A stretch of DNA of 64,000 nucleotides from Saposhnikovia divaricata. Taxonomy: Eukaryota; Streptophyta; Magnoliopsida; Apiales; Apiaceae. Below are positions 41,201 through 53,272 of this stretch, piece after piece (position 1 is the stretch's first letter; each line of letters begins with the position of its first letter). The stretch is from assembly GCA_036435485.1 (NCBI GenBank), contig CM071597.1, positions 6,937,881 to 7,001,880 on the forward strand, written 5' to 3'. A model generated the notes under the pieces. That model saw only the letters and a list, made by a program, of their open reading frames with translations, searched no databases and was not told the origin of the DNA. The translations under genes and the position numbers were made by a program.

Positions 41201-43011
41201 AAACTATCACAACCACAATGGTTGCAGGGAGTATGCCATCTGATAAACCTTCACTCTCCATATCTAAAAGTGCCAAGCCTGTAGAAGTGAAGGTGGCCAC
41301 TGAGGCCAAGCTACAAGAAATTGCAAACTCAAATGTTTATCATGATGATGCATTTTTGGAGTTTCTGAAAGTCTCAAGAGAACAGGCTGGTGACACTCAA
41401 TTGTATCTAAGGAACTTGAAGGATTAGATCGATTACTTCACTGTGGTACCTAGAAAAGTTGATGGCTCATGGCTCAAGGAAGTAATGATGGTAGCAAAAT
41501 CCAGAATCTGGCATCTAACCTACAAAACTCTACATGCCTTGAAACATTCAGAGATAGATGCACTGATAGAGCTCATAGAGAAGAGGAATGTAAATGAAAA
41601 CAATAAAAGTCTGTATGATGACTTGAGGAATGGCCAACCTTCAAGGCTGCCAGAAGTGATTAAGAAGCCATGGACAATCATCTATCAGTCTGGCACCAGA
41701 ATTGAAGAGATTAAACAATTGGTCATTCCCAATGATCTCACTTCTCGAAATCACAGACTCATTATTGCCATCATTGATCTACTGCAAAAGAAGAAGGGGA
41801 CAAGTACTGCTGAAGAGATAGAGGCACTGCACATTCTCATATCATACATTGCAACTGGTGTAATTCTAGAAATGGCCAAGCCAAGGAGGAATAAGGATGA
41901 TGAAGATGAAGACAAGAGTGATGGGAGGAGAAGTCATCACAGGAGTGATAAGGGGGATGAGGATAAGAAGAAAAAGAAAGACAACAAGGATAAGAAGGAT
42001 GATGACCAAGGCAAAGTCTATGAGAGGATGAATGGAAAACAGCAAGCCTTAGGCATTGCTAGCAGTAATCTCACCACAACACAAGACTCTAAGTCTAGGG
42101 TGAATGCTGTTAGTAATGACCTACCAAAATCTAATCCCATGGTTTCTGCAACAGTTTTACCACCTCAAGAAGAGAAGAAGATTCAAGTCAAGAAACCATC
42201 TGTACATTTCAAAAAGCATACTGCTAATGGAATACTACAATGGTCCACAAACAAAGGTCACATGATACTGCCAGGCAACCATGTCAAAAGGATCAAATTC
42301 AAACAAGCTGCAAGGAAACCAAAGCTATCAAAGTCAAGGACTCTGACAATCTATCCAGGCTTAAAACTCCAACCACTAGATGAAGATTTTGATGAAGACC
42401 AACTGTAATTCTTACAAGCTCAAAGAATCTATCATGTTGCCATTGTTGATAACTGCCTTGAGATCAAATATACTGATGGAAGGGAGGAGAAATTCAAACA
42501 ATGAGGATGTCAACACTGGGGCAAACTACATGACATAGAAAGAATTATTGCATTGTTGAGCTCAGAAGATAAAGTGGAAAGAGTATGGAAGCTAGAGCTA
42601 ATTGATTTTGTGAAGATGAAGAGAGATCATAAGGAGAAAATCAGAAAAGAGTGTCATGAGAAATGGCTAGCAAGGGAGAAAGAAATTGAGAGATTGGAGA
42701 TTGAAGCAGAAAAGCTAAGGGCAAATGGATTGTGTAGAGTTCAGTTTAACCCCTATGTGGTGAAGTATAGGAGGAGAAATGGGAATCAGATCCACATCAG
42801 AATGAATCTACTCAACCACTATCCTACAAGCATTCTGAATTCAGTACTTGAAGATTTCAAAGACTCAATTTTTCTTGAAGAATTGGATGCTATGGCAGAA
42901 ATAATAAAAGCTATGGATGAGAATACAAGGAAGGAGAAAGAAAGAAGAAAGAAAGCATATGATGATTTGCAAGCCAAAGCTATGGAAAGGGAAACAAATG
43001 ACAATGGATAG
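38238..43011 (+). pseudogene. Extra (envelope-position) ORF of element 2, six nonsense codons and a frameshift
   Basis: The start MANTQLTIPKHTNFIAITND opens an N-terminal domain (ANPTLYLDLLEQFWRTATVE, LNRKYLRKEWSYVFATLLQV). A frameshift near 39000 follows. All later segments share one frame and are split by TAG 39409, TAG 40156, TAA 40846, TAG 41425, TAA 42406 and TGA 42502. Element 4 supplies the aligned intact codons CAG, CAG, CAA, CAG, CAA and GGA. Visible parts are a Ser/Thr/Pro-rich middle, a coiled coil (about 40620-40850), a Lys/Asp-rich tract (41890-42020) and a charged helical C-terminal domain with FNPYVVKYRRRNGNQIHIRM. There is no signal peptide or membrane segment. Function unknown. 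Confidence 0.88.
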
Positions 43012-43158
43012 TACTTCATCATAGGCTGTAAGATTACTCTCCCTGTAGTTCTATCCATATTGCTAATCAAAATTCATACATGTACTGTCAAGTTTTATCT
43101 TTATGTATGTTAGGCTTGTTATCAGACATGAAATTGTGACTAAGGGTCTTACTCACAA

Positions 43159-43170
43159 TTTGGGGGAGAT
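43159..43170 (+). promoter_or_regulatory. Polypurine tract, element 2
   Basis: TTTGGGGGAGAT directly abuts the 3' LTR. Confidence 0.93.
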
Positions 43171-44463
43171 TGTTAGTCACAGAGGCATGCCTGAATACAT
43201 CTAATAACAAGCCTAAGTATGTGTAATGCTATGCATTACCTACATGACCTCTTAACTGAGGGAACCTCTAGTTGCAGAGTTTCTATTTGTTCTGTACTTG
43301 TAATAGGAATCAAATTCTAGTTGTGTTACTGTAATTATAAAATCAAGAATAATGCTTGAAAGAAGTTCCAAGGTTCATGCCTCAAGCAAGGAGATAAAGA
43401 CTGCCAAATAATCACAGTTGGGATTTGAAGAAATGAAGAATTTGCCTAAGTACCAATTCGAGAAGTACATTTGTCTATTCGAGAAGTCTAGCATTCGAGA
43501 AGTCAGAGATTCGATATCTCAGAAGACACTATTCGATATCTCTGAATACACTGTTCGATATCTCATTCGATATCTCAGAGATTCAATATGTCTATTACTC
43601 TATTCGAGAACTCATGGAGTCAACAAGTCAAAGCATCATTCGAGTTCTCTAAGAGTCAACAAGTCAATGATCTATTCGATATCTCAAGGACTAAAGAAGC
43701 TATTCGACATCTCAGGGATTCGATATGTCAAAAAGCTCTATTCGATATCTCAAGGAGTCCCAGAGAAAAGAGCTATTCGAGAAGTGATTCGATATGTCAA
43801 TATAACACTATTCGAGAACTCAGAGTTATCGATTAAGTCAATTCGAGTTCTCGAATCAATCACTTAGCCACTTCTCGAATACATTCTTGGAGGCAAAATA
43901 CTGAAGAATTGTACAAGTCAGAAACCTGCAACAAGCCAAGACGCTTTATTTGACTATGTACTATAAAGCAGATTGGAAAGCCTACAAAGAAGCTTGGAGA
44001 GATAAGACAAAGGGACAAGGAGCTAAAGAAGTGGATCTGAACAGGCTTTGCAAAGTCAAATCTGTAGCCGTTTGGACTCTTACTCAAATAAGATAGACAG
44101 ACTGGAAAGTATTTTGTTTACCTACCTTATTTGTAGTAAGTAGGTGTATCCATGTCTATAAGGATACAGCCTCACTTCCTTAGCTAAAGTGTGATAAGTT
44201 TTTCAAGATACATCACAAGAAATATCTCTCTAAGAAAAACGAAGCTGAGAATACTACCGTTTGTATTCACAGATTGTAGCAAAATCTTTATCTAATAAAA
44301 TATTAGATTAAAGTGATATTGTGTTGTGTGTGTCTTTGTTATCTGTCCTTACATATTTTACACATTCAACACATATCTTGCTGCAAAGATTCAAGAACAA
44401 AGAAAAGTTCAAGAATCCATTCACCCCCCCTCTGTATTCTTTTACCGTATTCAATACTCATCA
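43171..44463 (+). repeat. Copia element 2, 3' LTR
   Basis: 1293 bp, about 99% identical to the 5' LTR, followed by the TSD CAATC. It keeps intact TTCGAG at two array positions that are TTCAAG in the 5' copy. Confidence 0.96.
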
Positions 44464-44468
44464 CAATC

Positions 44469-46477
44469 CAATAGAGCAATTTCCGAATTCAACAGAAAAT
44501 GCTTAGTTTCACATACAGTTCACATCCCTATTATTTACTACGATAATAAGGATATGAATAGTTTATCTTAAACAATTTCCCCACATCAAGGGTACCAATA
44601 ACGAGTATTTGTTTTCGCTCAAAAATATTTAAGAATCACAAATAGCTCTGAACAATAACTATTTGTCATGCTATGAATAAATGAAACATAAAATAAAAAG
44701 TGTTTAAGATGATCAAGGGAGAAAATACTTGCCTGCAGTCCTTAGCTTAATACGTAACGCCGATGTAATACAACTATCTTTTTCTTCTATCCCACGTCAT
44801 CACATGTTCTGTTATAATCATTCGTTGGTTTAACGCTTTAGCGGTTGCCGCGAATCTTATTCACCGAAGTCGGATGCAGACGTCTACTTAGATAGTCAAA
44901 CATAATACGATAATTCAGTCTTCAGACGTTAACTCTGACATTCTATAAACGCTTATAAACTCAATTCGAACGTAGTAACCATGCTTACCAGATCTTTCTG
45001 CTGGAAGAAAATATTTGGAAATATCTCGTTTGAACATAGACGTTTTCCCGGTGTTAAAACACCTCACAATAAATTCAACAACCCATAAACAATACTGCAT
45101 TCATCTCTACCTTTTCCATCATCTACTTATCTCCGCTGACAAACCTAAGTCAATATTCAATAATTAATCCTTGTGAAAATAAACGATATCTGACCATCCT
45201 TGTCAGTCAATCAAAGAAAACATCGTCTACTATTAACAACATCTTATAATATAAATCATATAAACAATTAACACATATTAAATCTATATATCGATCAAAA
45301 CTCGATTTATGTTCTAACCCTTGATACTCAATACCTAAATAATTCATATTGCACGCAAAAAGACTTGATAAGTAAATCAAATAATCACATAGCACGTAGA
45401 TCAGATCATGAAAAGATTTTATCGGGGTGTATTTAAAATTAGAAAACTGGTCAAAACCCTAATTATCAGATATAACTAACTTATGAAAAAAAAAGTTTGG
45501 TGAAAAGTCAACCCGAATTTAAAAGTTGAATTTTAATCTAAAATCATTTTTATAAGAACCGGGTCATTTTTCTGAATCTAGAAATATTTGTCTCGTTTAA
45601 AACAGACAAGCGATTTAATTAATACACAATTAATAAGAATAATTGTATTAATAATTAAATTAATTGAATATTCAAATTAATTATTTACTAATCAACTCAT
45701 AAAAATAAATCTAAGAATTTTAAACTATTTTTATCACTCCCGGATTATTATTAGGAATTAAAATGAAAATTTTATCATTTAAAACCATTAAATAATATTA
45801 AATAAAACAAAATATATAAATAAATAAATAAATTTGGAAATTAAATAAATTATTTTTCTTCTTCAAATAATTAAATTTAATCATTTTTAATTATATTTAA
45901 ATAATATTCAATTAAATAAATTAATTGATTAAAATTAATTAACCAATTAATTTTAAATTAATTAAAATACTATCTAAATAAATTTAAAACAATTAAATTA
46001 AATTAGTTCGAATTAAAAATAATTTATTTAGAATTTTTAAAATAATTTTTGATTTTTTTATAAATAAAACGAATTAATAAATAATTTTTGAAAATAAAAC
46101 TCAAAACATTTTTTTTTAAAACTGATTTTGAGTTTTAATGATCAAACAGCACTATTCATCACCACCTTCACACATTCATTACCAAGAACACTTGACCACC
46201 TTTAATGGAGGTTCGCCGGAATCCTGAAATTTTTCGGCGACCGAAAAACATTCCGGTGACCTTAACTTTCACAAAACTAACCCAAATCAAGCGTGTAATA
46301 TATGGATATTGACTAGAATTTCACGGCAAACTCAACCGTGCCAACGAAAACAACAAAAACGCGACCAAATTCCGGCGAGCTTGAACCCAAATTCGGTCCA
46401 AAATCGTTCTCCTTCATTTCTAAACCAAATCGTGTGTTTAACATCACAAAATGAAGCTTATAACTCATACAATCTAA
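44469..46477 (-). mobile_element. Gypsy solo LTR, middle part; no genes
   Basis: Non-coding continuation of the solo LTR after element 2. The part from about 45500 to 46130 is extremely AT-rich. Short frames near 44915 and 45207 are not gene-like. Confidence 0.7.
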
Positions 46478-46485
46478 CCCCTAAC

Positions 46486-47013
46486 TAGAGCTGCCAATTC
46501 GTTTCGTTTCGTGTACTTCGTGTCGTGTACTTTCGTGTTTCGTGTACCAAGAGACCAAAACGAACACGAAACGAAATTAATTCGTGTAGTCAAATTTTAA
46601 AACGAACACGAAACGAAATATTTCGTGTAAACACGAAACGAAAAGTACACGAAATATTTTGTGTACTTTCCGTTTACACGAAAGCGAAATAAAAATCGTG
46701 TACTTTCGTGTACTTTTCGTGTACTTTCCGTATATTTTCTATTTATTTTGTAAAAAAGTTAAATATGTAATATTTATTTGTAATATATATTTATATAATT
46801 TAAAATATTTATTTAAAATATTTATTTATTTCGTGTATTTTCGTTTCGTGTCGTGTACCCAAGGGTAAACCCAAAACCGACATTAAATTCATCCGTGTAA
46901 TTTCGTGTTCGTGTACTTTCGTGTTCGTGTACTAAAAAGGTCAACCCAAACCCGTAATTTTCGCGTCGTTTTCGTGTCGTGTTTTCATGTCGTGTACGAA
47001 ATTGCCGGCTCTA
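46486..47013. mobile_element. Second non-autonomous hAT-type transposon (528 bp)
   Basis: The termini TAGAGCTGCCAATTCG (46486) and CGAAATTGCCGGCTCTA (47013) form an imperfect inverted repeat. The flanks CCCCTAAC (46478-46485) and CCTCTAAC (47014-47021) are an 8-bp TSD with one mismatch. The interior is made of words such as CGTGTACTTTCGTGT and ACACGAAACGAAA in both orientations around an AT-rich core. No transposase is encoded. Confidence 0.87.
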
Positions 47014-47021
47014 CCTCTAAC

Positions 47022-48362
47022 ACCTCTAACACGAACAATCATCACAAAGAACGGTCTAATCATTTGAAAACTTAACTTGTATATCACAAAATCGAACATA
47101 AACACATCAATTGAACACATAAAACAACTCCCTAGGATCATGTGAAGCTATACAAACCATCAAAACCCTAATAATTCGAATTAAAATTAAAAATTTAAGA
47201 TCAAAGCTTACACACATATACTCACCCACATAATCATGTAGTACAGATCATGAGATTCAGTTTGGCTACTCATATGAGAGATTTGGATCCCGGAATCACC
47301 TTCAAAAGTGAGTTTGATTCTCAAGAACACCAAGAACAATTCTCCAGAATTTCCAGAAATTAAAAAATCAAAAATCTGATTTTTGATTAATTTTGATAAT
47401 TAAAAATAAAAATCTGCTATTTATATTAATCTGAAAATTAATACCCAAAAATATTTTTAGCCCCTAATTAAAATTATTATGCCTTAAAAATAATTTTTAT
47501 GGGATAAAAATGTAAAATTTTTATTTTTAAACAAATGTTATATATATATATATCAAAATTTCCCAAAAATTATGAATATTACAAAAATTACAAAATAATG
47601 CATTTTTATATATCCTATCATTGTATAAAAATAATTTTATCAAAACATGGCATCTAATTCAGAACAGGGGCTGGGTCCGGAAATTAAAATGCGAAATAAC
47701 TGTATTCTAAAAATATAAAAATTATAGAAAAATAGAATAAAATAATCTATGCTACACATAAGTCACATAACACGTATGAGATAATTTTCCTATTTAATAA
47801 AAATCATAATGCGTTTAAATGCAATAAAAATAAATCAAAACACAATAAAATCAACTAAAAATATATTTTAATTAATAAATTACACGAAATTTTCCCAGAT
47901 TGATCAAAAATATAAAATACAAAATTTTCAAATATTTTAATAATGCACCCAAATATTAATGGGGCACGGATAAGATACCGGGTAAAATTTTAGTACGAGA
48001 AAAATATAGTTTTGATCTTTAAAATTCTAAAATAATCTCAAGTTACCAAAAATGTGAAAATACTCAATTTTAAACATTTTAATAATTTATACAAATCAAA
48101 CTTTTGTACACGGGTAGAATACCGGGTATAATTTTTGTACCAATAAAATACCACTTGATCCATAAAATTTTAAAATAAACTCAATTAATCACTTTTGATA
48201 AAAATAAATTTTTTTAATAAAATAAATTTTTACTAACACATACAGTACCAAATACAGTCTATCGGAATAACCTATTAACAATTAAACACATAACTGCATT
48301 CAAATTAAAATTAAATATTCACAGTCTTATTATTCCTTTTTGGAAAACCAATAAAATATTTA

Positions 48363-48393
<31 letters not shown>

Positions 48394-48417
48394 CCATAAA
48401 AAATCGGGATTGTTACA
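47022..48417 (-). mobile_element. Gypsy solo LTR, 5' end part; no genes
   Basis: AT-rich continuation of the solo LTR, including an (AAT)n run at about 48364-48391. It ends at TTGTTACA, which on the minus strand is the LTR start TGTAACAATCCCGA. Confidence 0.7.
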
Positions 48418-48519
48418 CCAACACCTAGATGACAAGAAATAAACTATAACAATTGCTTAACAAGTTGCATGATTTAAATCAAAGTCAAACAAAATCAACA
48501 TGTTCCCAAGAGAAATTTC

Positions 48520-48847
48520 AATTATTTTCCAAAAACAAGGGCTACTTTGGGCCATGCAAACTGTTGAAAGGCATCGTGCTTGACTTGAAGACAAAACTGA
48601 AGAATGCTACATGGTTTTCACAATTCATAGACTTAGAAATGTACAGTTGGATTTCTATCCCTTGATTGTAATGACTGTAAGGGTTGTTTGCCCTCCTTCG
48701 TCCTTTCTGCTTCCAATCTTGCCTCTTAAGGCAAGATTGAATCTAGATAGGTTTCATTGTGCCTCGGCATAAAGCAAGGGTGAATCCCTCTGTATTCTTT
48801 CTTTCTTTTAATATATCAGATTAGCCAAAAAAATTATTTTCCAAAAA
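48520..48847 (+). mobile_element. Short retroposed LINE 3' tail with 16-bp target-site duplication
   Basis: AATTATTTTCCAAAAA occurs at 48520-48535 and 48832-48847. The 296 bp between them end in GATTAGCC followed by an A run, a poly(A)-like tail. The sequence before it (GGGTGAATCCCTCTGTATTC, CTTTCTTTC, AATATATCAG) is like the 3' UTR of plant LINEs. The open frame 48453-48665 crosses the left TSD and is not a gene. Confidence 0.8.
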
Positions 48848-49150
48848 ATGTAAAAACAAGTTGTATTTGTTTGATTTGTTTGCAAATCGTACTTTTGCAA
48901 ATATGTTAAGAAGATGGCAAAATCATAAAAATAAAATAATCACAAAAAATATTATTTTTGATGATTTCAGCAAATTTAAATAATATATATGATTTTAACT
49001 AGAGAAATTACCAAAAAATTAATTTTTTTAATTTTTTTTTTTTGCAATTTAACTATCTTTCGAAAATATTTGCAAAAATATGTTTTGCAATCAAAGACCA
49101 AATGCAACTTAATTTTACTTTTTTTTAAAATAACTTATTGCATTTGAGGA
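48848..49150. other. AT-rich spacer, nothing recognised
   Basis: No ORF, repeat or RNA gene. Its last five bases (GAGGA) would be the left TSD of copia element 3; the right copy lies outside the window. Confidence 0.6.
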
Positions 49151-50869
49151 TGTTATAATTGTGATGTTTAGAATAAAATGATCGTATACTTCTTATAATA
49201 CCTGATCTTATAAAGAGTTTATCACTTAGTATAGGATGAACAAGTTATTCAGAAACTACAAAACTGTGAACAATGTTCAATCAGGATTCAGGCGTCATAG
49301 ACTATCTTTCAGAAACTATGGTCAGATCCTGATATAACAATTCAAATCCTGATGTTATGATCAAATCCTGATGTAATGATCAGATCCTGATGAAATTTTG
49401 ATAAATATTCTGGATGCTGCAGAAACTGGAAAGTCTTTAGGATTGGATCAAACTGAAAAGAATCAAACTAATGCTGAAAACTATCAACCGACTGACAGTG
49501 AATTATGAAAGGCATATGACTCAGCCTATTTGTAGTTAGAGGATCCTAATCAACTTAAACCAAATTGTAATAAGTAAATATACATATGAACTGTCACAGG
49601 AATCTCAAGAAGTATTATCTGTCAGAAGAAAGAAGAAAAGTCAATCTATAGTTTTGATGTCATACACTGGAAGACGATTCAGTTATCTGATCAAGCCCCA
49701 GTACAGCATTGAAGTGAATGGATTCATTTGAACAGTGACAGAGATTTTTCGAGTGATAGTTTGAAGATCAGTTGCAGTACAAGAGAATTGTGAGAAGAAA
49801 CAAACCACAACCTAAAGTCAAAAGTGAAGAAGCATCATTGAAGTTAGTCGTTCATGAACCAGACAGTACATCGAACGTCAACATAAATCAGTGGTAATTC
49901 TTTACTACCTTTAATGGTTTGTAAGAATTAAATTAATTATTTATTGATTTAATTAAATTCATTTATAATTGATATAAAGTAATTTAGTTGATTTAATTAA
50001 ATGAATTAATTCTGGAAGAATTAATTTATTAATTAAATTAATTATTGTATCAATTAAATATGAATTAGTTAATCATTAATTAATTAAATGGATCAATATG
50101 ACTTAAAGAAAGAAAACAGTTTAAGTCTTGGAGAAGGAAAAATTCGGTATGACTTAATTTAAGTCTTACCGACAGAAGCTTTCCTGATTTAAGTCTTACC
50201 GACCTGATTTAAGTCCTACCGACCTCTGCCAGCTGTTGTAAGTCTTACCGAACTTCTGGTAAGTCTTACCGACACATTTTATGTCTTAATGGAGGTTTGT
50301 GTAAGTCTTAATGAAGGAAAATAAGTCTTGGAAGCAGTTTAAGTCATGCTGGAGCAGTTAAATATCCTACAGAAAGCCAGCAAGACCTGTTACTGATATA
50401 AAAGAACAGAACAGACCAGATTAAGTCATAACGGAGAAAACACAGCAAAAACATAAAATCCAGAGTAGAATTCTCTCTCTCAAGAACACCAAGAACACCA
50501 AAGCTTAAACAATTCCCAGAAATTCAAGTTCTTCATCTTTGTGATATTCTATCCGATAGAACTTGTTTATTTGTGATTCTTGTACTACTAGCGAATTAAG
50601 TTTCCTAGTTCTTATCTTGATTATTATTAACTAAATTAGAAAAGTTCATGTCGAATTTTCTAATTAGTTATTAACATCTTGATAAGTTGTTATACTGATT
50701 TTGTAACACCACATCAAGTTAATATACAGTTATATTCAACTTGAAAAATTGTGTTAAATAATTCCGCAAATAAATTTGTCTTTATCAAATTTAATTTAAA
50801 GGACAAATTTCGATAAAAAGGTAAAGATTGTATTCAACCCCCCCTTCTACAATCTTATCGGACCTAACA
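49151..50869 (+). repeat. Copia element 3, 5' LTR
   Basis: TGTTATAATTGTGATG...CGGACCTAACA. The first 250 bp hold ATCCTGATG/GATCAG repeats (49280-49400) like those of element 5. About ten AAGTCTTACCGA-type motifs lie at 50120-50425. A TATA box, TATAAAA, is at 50397-50403. The left border rests on TG and on similarity to element 1's start; it is not confirmed by a second intact LTR. Confidence 0.82.
50100..50425 (+). promoter_or_regulatory. TTAAGTCTTACCGA motif array in the U3 of element 3
   Basis: About ten forward copies of (T/G)AAGTC(T/A)T, five of them extended to TTACCGA, plus two complementary ATGACTTAA. The array ends just at the TATA box (50397), as expected for an upstream activating region. 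Confidence 0.65.
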
Positions 50870-50871
50870 AT

Positions 50872-50883
50872 TGGTATCAGGGC
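50872..50883 (+). promoter_or_regulatory. Primer binding site (tRNA-iMet), element 3
   Basis: TGGTATCAGGGC, with one mismatch to the usual TGGTATCAGAGC, begins two bases after the LTR. Confidence 0.9.
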
Positions 50884-50969
50884 CGATTGATTGATACACA
50901 AATCAAAGATCCCATTTTACTCGATTAAAAATCATCCCCGAATTTTTTAACTCTCTTAAAAAATTCATC

Positions 50970-53272
50970 ATGTCTTCTAAAGTTGGAACTGTGAAAATTC
51001 CCATATATGACAAAAATAGTTATGATATGTGGAAGAACAAAATGTTAATGTTCCTCGAGGTTGCAAATCCTAAATACATGAAAGTCTTATCAGAAGGACC
51101 TATAATACCTTTTGAATAATTCCTGAAGTTGTTACTGATGGAAAAGTTATTTCCCCTGCAAGGTATGTACACAAAGATTCTTCTGAATACACTCTTGCTG
51201 AAAGAGAGGAAGCTGGACTTGACATTAATTTAAGACTGATCTTAATAGACTCTCTAGACTCTGTAATGTACAGTCATGTGATTAACTGCAAAACTGCAAA
51301 GCAAATGTGGGAAACCATTGAAACTGTGAATGAAGGAACAGAGGACGTTAGGGAGAATCGACTAGAAATTCTGACTTCTGAGTATGAACACTTTCGATCA
51401 GCATACAATGAAAGTATTCAAGATGTATTTGAAAGATATAACAAACTTGTCAACAATTTACAGATGCATGGCAAGTATTACACTCAGAAAGAGATCAATA
51501 GAAAATTTCTACTGTCAATGCCTGTTCATCTAGAACATAGAATTACAGCTATCAGAGAGTCAAGGAATCTAAGTGAAATTACTGTAGAAAGACTCTTTGG
51601 TGTTTTAAAAACCTATGAACTGGAACAATCTCAACAAAAGGAGATTTATGGAAAAGGAAGAGTTGATAATACTTCTACAGCTCTTATTGTTGAGAACAAA
51701 CAGGAAGTGGAAAATAAGGTTATTCAATCTTGTAATGTTGACAGTGGCAAGCTTGAAGTTGAAGTTGGTCAAACGAATGCTAGTCCAGATGAAGGAGACT
51801 TCTATTCGTTAGAAGAGCTAGATCAGTTGGAAGATGAGTCCATGGCTTTGTTGTTAAGGAAATTCAGCAACTTCAGATTCAGGAAGAATCCCAAGTTCAG
51901 GTACAAATCTAACTATAACAGGTTCCAGAGAGGAGGTTCTTCATCCTCAAGTAACAGAGGAGGTTACAAAACTGGAACAGTTGAAAGAAGTAAAATTAGA
52001 TGCTACAACTGTAATGAACTTGGACATTTCGCTACTGAATGTCAGAAGCCAAAACAAAACCAAAGAAAAGACTTTGGATCTGAAAAGAAGAAGACAGGTA
52101 AAGCCTATGTGGCTGCTAGAAAGAGTTGGGATGATACAGACTCTGAAGATGAAGAGTATGGCAATCTTGCCCTGATCGCAAAATCTGATAACTCCAGTGG
52201 TACTTCATCTGAGGTATCTTTTACTGAAAATCAATATGTTTATCAACTTACTGATACACTGGGTAATGCTAATAGAGAGATTGAAAGGATCAATTTGTTA
52301 AATACAGATCTTAAAAATCAACTATCAGAATTACACGATGTACAAAATTGCCATGTTATACAAAAATCAGAAATAAGAATTCTAAAAGAACTTGAGAGGT
52401 CTCTAGCAGAGATAGTGGCTCAACAACGTGAAACAATAGCTGAGCTTGAAATAAGGGCTAGTGCTACTTCTAATTCATGTAAAGTAGCTAAAGAGTTGTT
52501 TAACCAACAAGTGATTAATCAAACCGTAGGAATTGGGTTTGATTATAATGAAGCTATTGGTCGAAAAAGCATTATTACCCCTAATCGTGTCAGTGCTGTA
52601 GATAGGGGTATACCATTAGTGCTTAAGAGTGTTAGTAACCCTCTCTTTAAGACATCCATAGCAGAACCTTTGGATACAACATCTTTAATCATTAAGGAAG
52701 AGATGCGCATTGAGGATGTAGCTAATGGCGTAGTCTTAGAAAGTAATCAAGTTGTTAAAAATGATAAAGATAGAAAGACTGTGTTTGTAAAAGCAGAAAG
52801 AGTTGGTGAGTCTACTAGTTCCTTGAAAACTAGTAGTAGAAGTAACAACATGAATAAATGCAACAACATATCTACCATGCATGCTATTCCTGTTATTGAT
52901 ACTGCTCATAAGAAATGCGATGCTGTTAATTGCATGTCTTGTGATTTTAATATAATGTCTGCTTACTTTAACGGTAATCATGCATGTATTGAGAAGAACG
53001 TTCCTAGACAGCATATGAGCAGAAATAAACATGTTAGATCCAGGACTGTAAAATCACCTAATTCTAAGATTAGGACTCCAAGTCCTTCTCAGGATATGGT
53101 GAAGACATGGTTACCCAAGCTGAAACCAAAACAAGTTAAAGCTGTTTACAGGGTTAAATGTCCAGTACCTAAAGAAAATGTTGTTAAAATAAAAAGTGTT
53201 GCTTTACCTGATAAAGGTCAATTCTTTAAGTACTCCGGACCCAATCAAATTTGGGTTCCGAAGAAAGTCTAA
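50970..53272 (+). pseudogene. gag: Gag polyprotein of element 3, frameshifted
   Basis: The ATG at 50970 opens MSSKVGTVKIPIYDKNSYDM, aligned with the Gag starts of element 2. A 1-nt loss near 51113 brings a TAA at 51117. The true frame then runs without a break to 53272: AKQMWETIETVNEGTEDVRE, the zinc knuckle CYNCNELGHFATEC (52001), a coiled coil, and the end NQIWVPKKV. The coding region was therefore about 767 codons before the frameshift. The second zinc knuckle of element 1 is not preserved. Confidence 0.9.

Larger units (their letters stand above)
30316..44463 (+). mobile_element. Copia element 2 (SIRE-like), complete insertion, 14.1 kb
   Basis: LTRs of 1292 and 1293 bp, PBS, gag, pol, motif-rich linker, extra ORF and PPT are all present, with the TSD CAATC at 30311-30315 and 44464-44468. 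The LTRs differ at 12 substitutions and one indel by my reading (about 1%), so the insertion is recent. Gag is intact, pol has one nonsense codon and the extra ORF has many breaks. It lies inside the minus-strand gypsy solo LTR. Confidence 0.96.
29403..48417 (-). mobile_element. Ty3/gypsy (Tekay-like) solo LTR, minus strand, heavily nested
   Basis: The ends are TGTAACACCCCCC (29403) and GGGATTGTTACA (48417). The flanks CCAAT (29398-29402) and CCAAC (48418-48422) are a 5-bp TSD with one mismatch. Removing copia element 2 and the hAT element leaves about 4.3 kb, close to the 4.55 kb gypsy LTR at 5187-18633. Orientation is inferred from the end TTTGGGGGGTGTTACA on the minus strand, which parallels GATTTTGGGATGCTACA. 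No PBS or PPT flanks it, so it is a solo LTR left by recombination. It has no coding capacity. Confidence 0.78.

Noticed and set aside
48453..48665. 70-codon ORF GPCKLLKGIVLDLKTKLKNA
   Set aside because: It crosses the left target-site duplication of the LINE tail, so its halves come from different sources.
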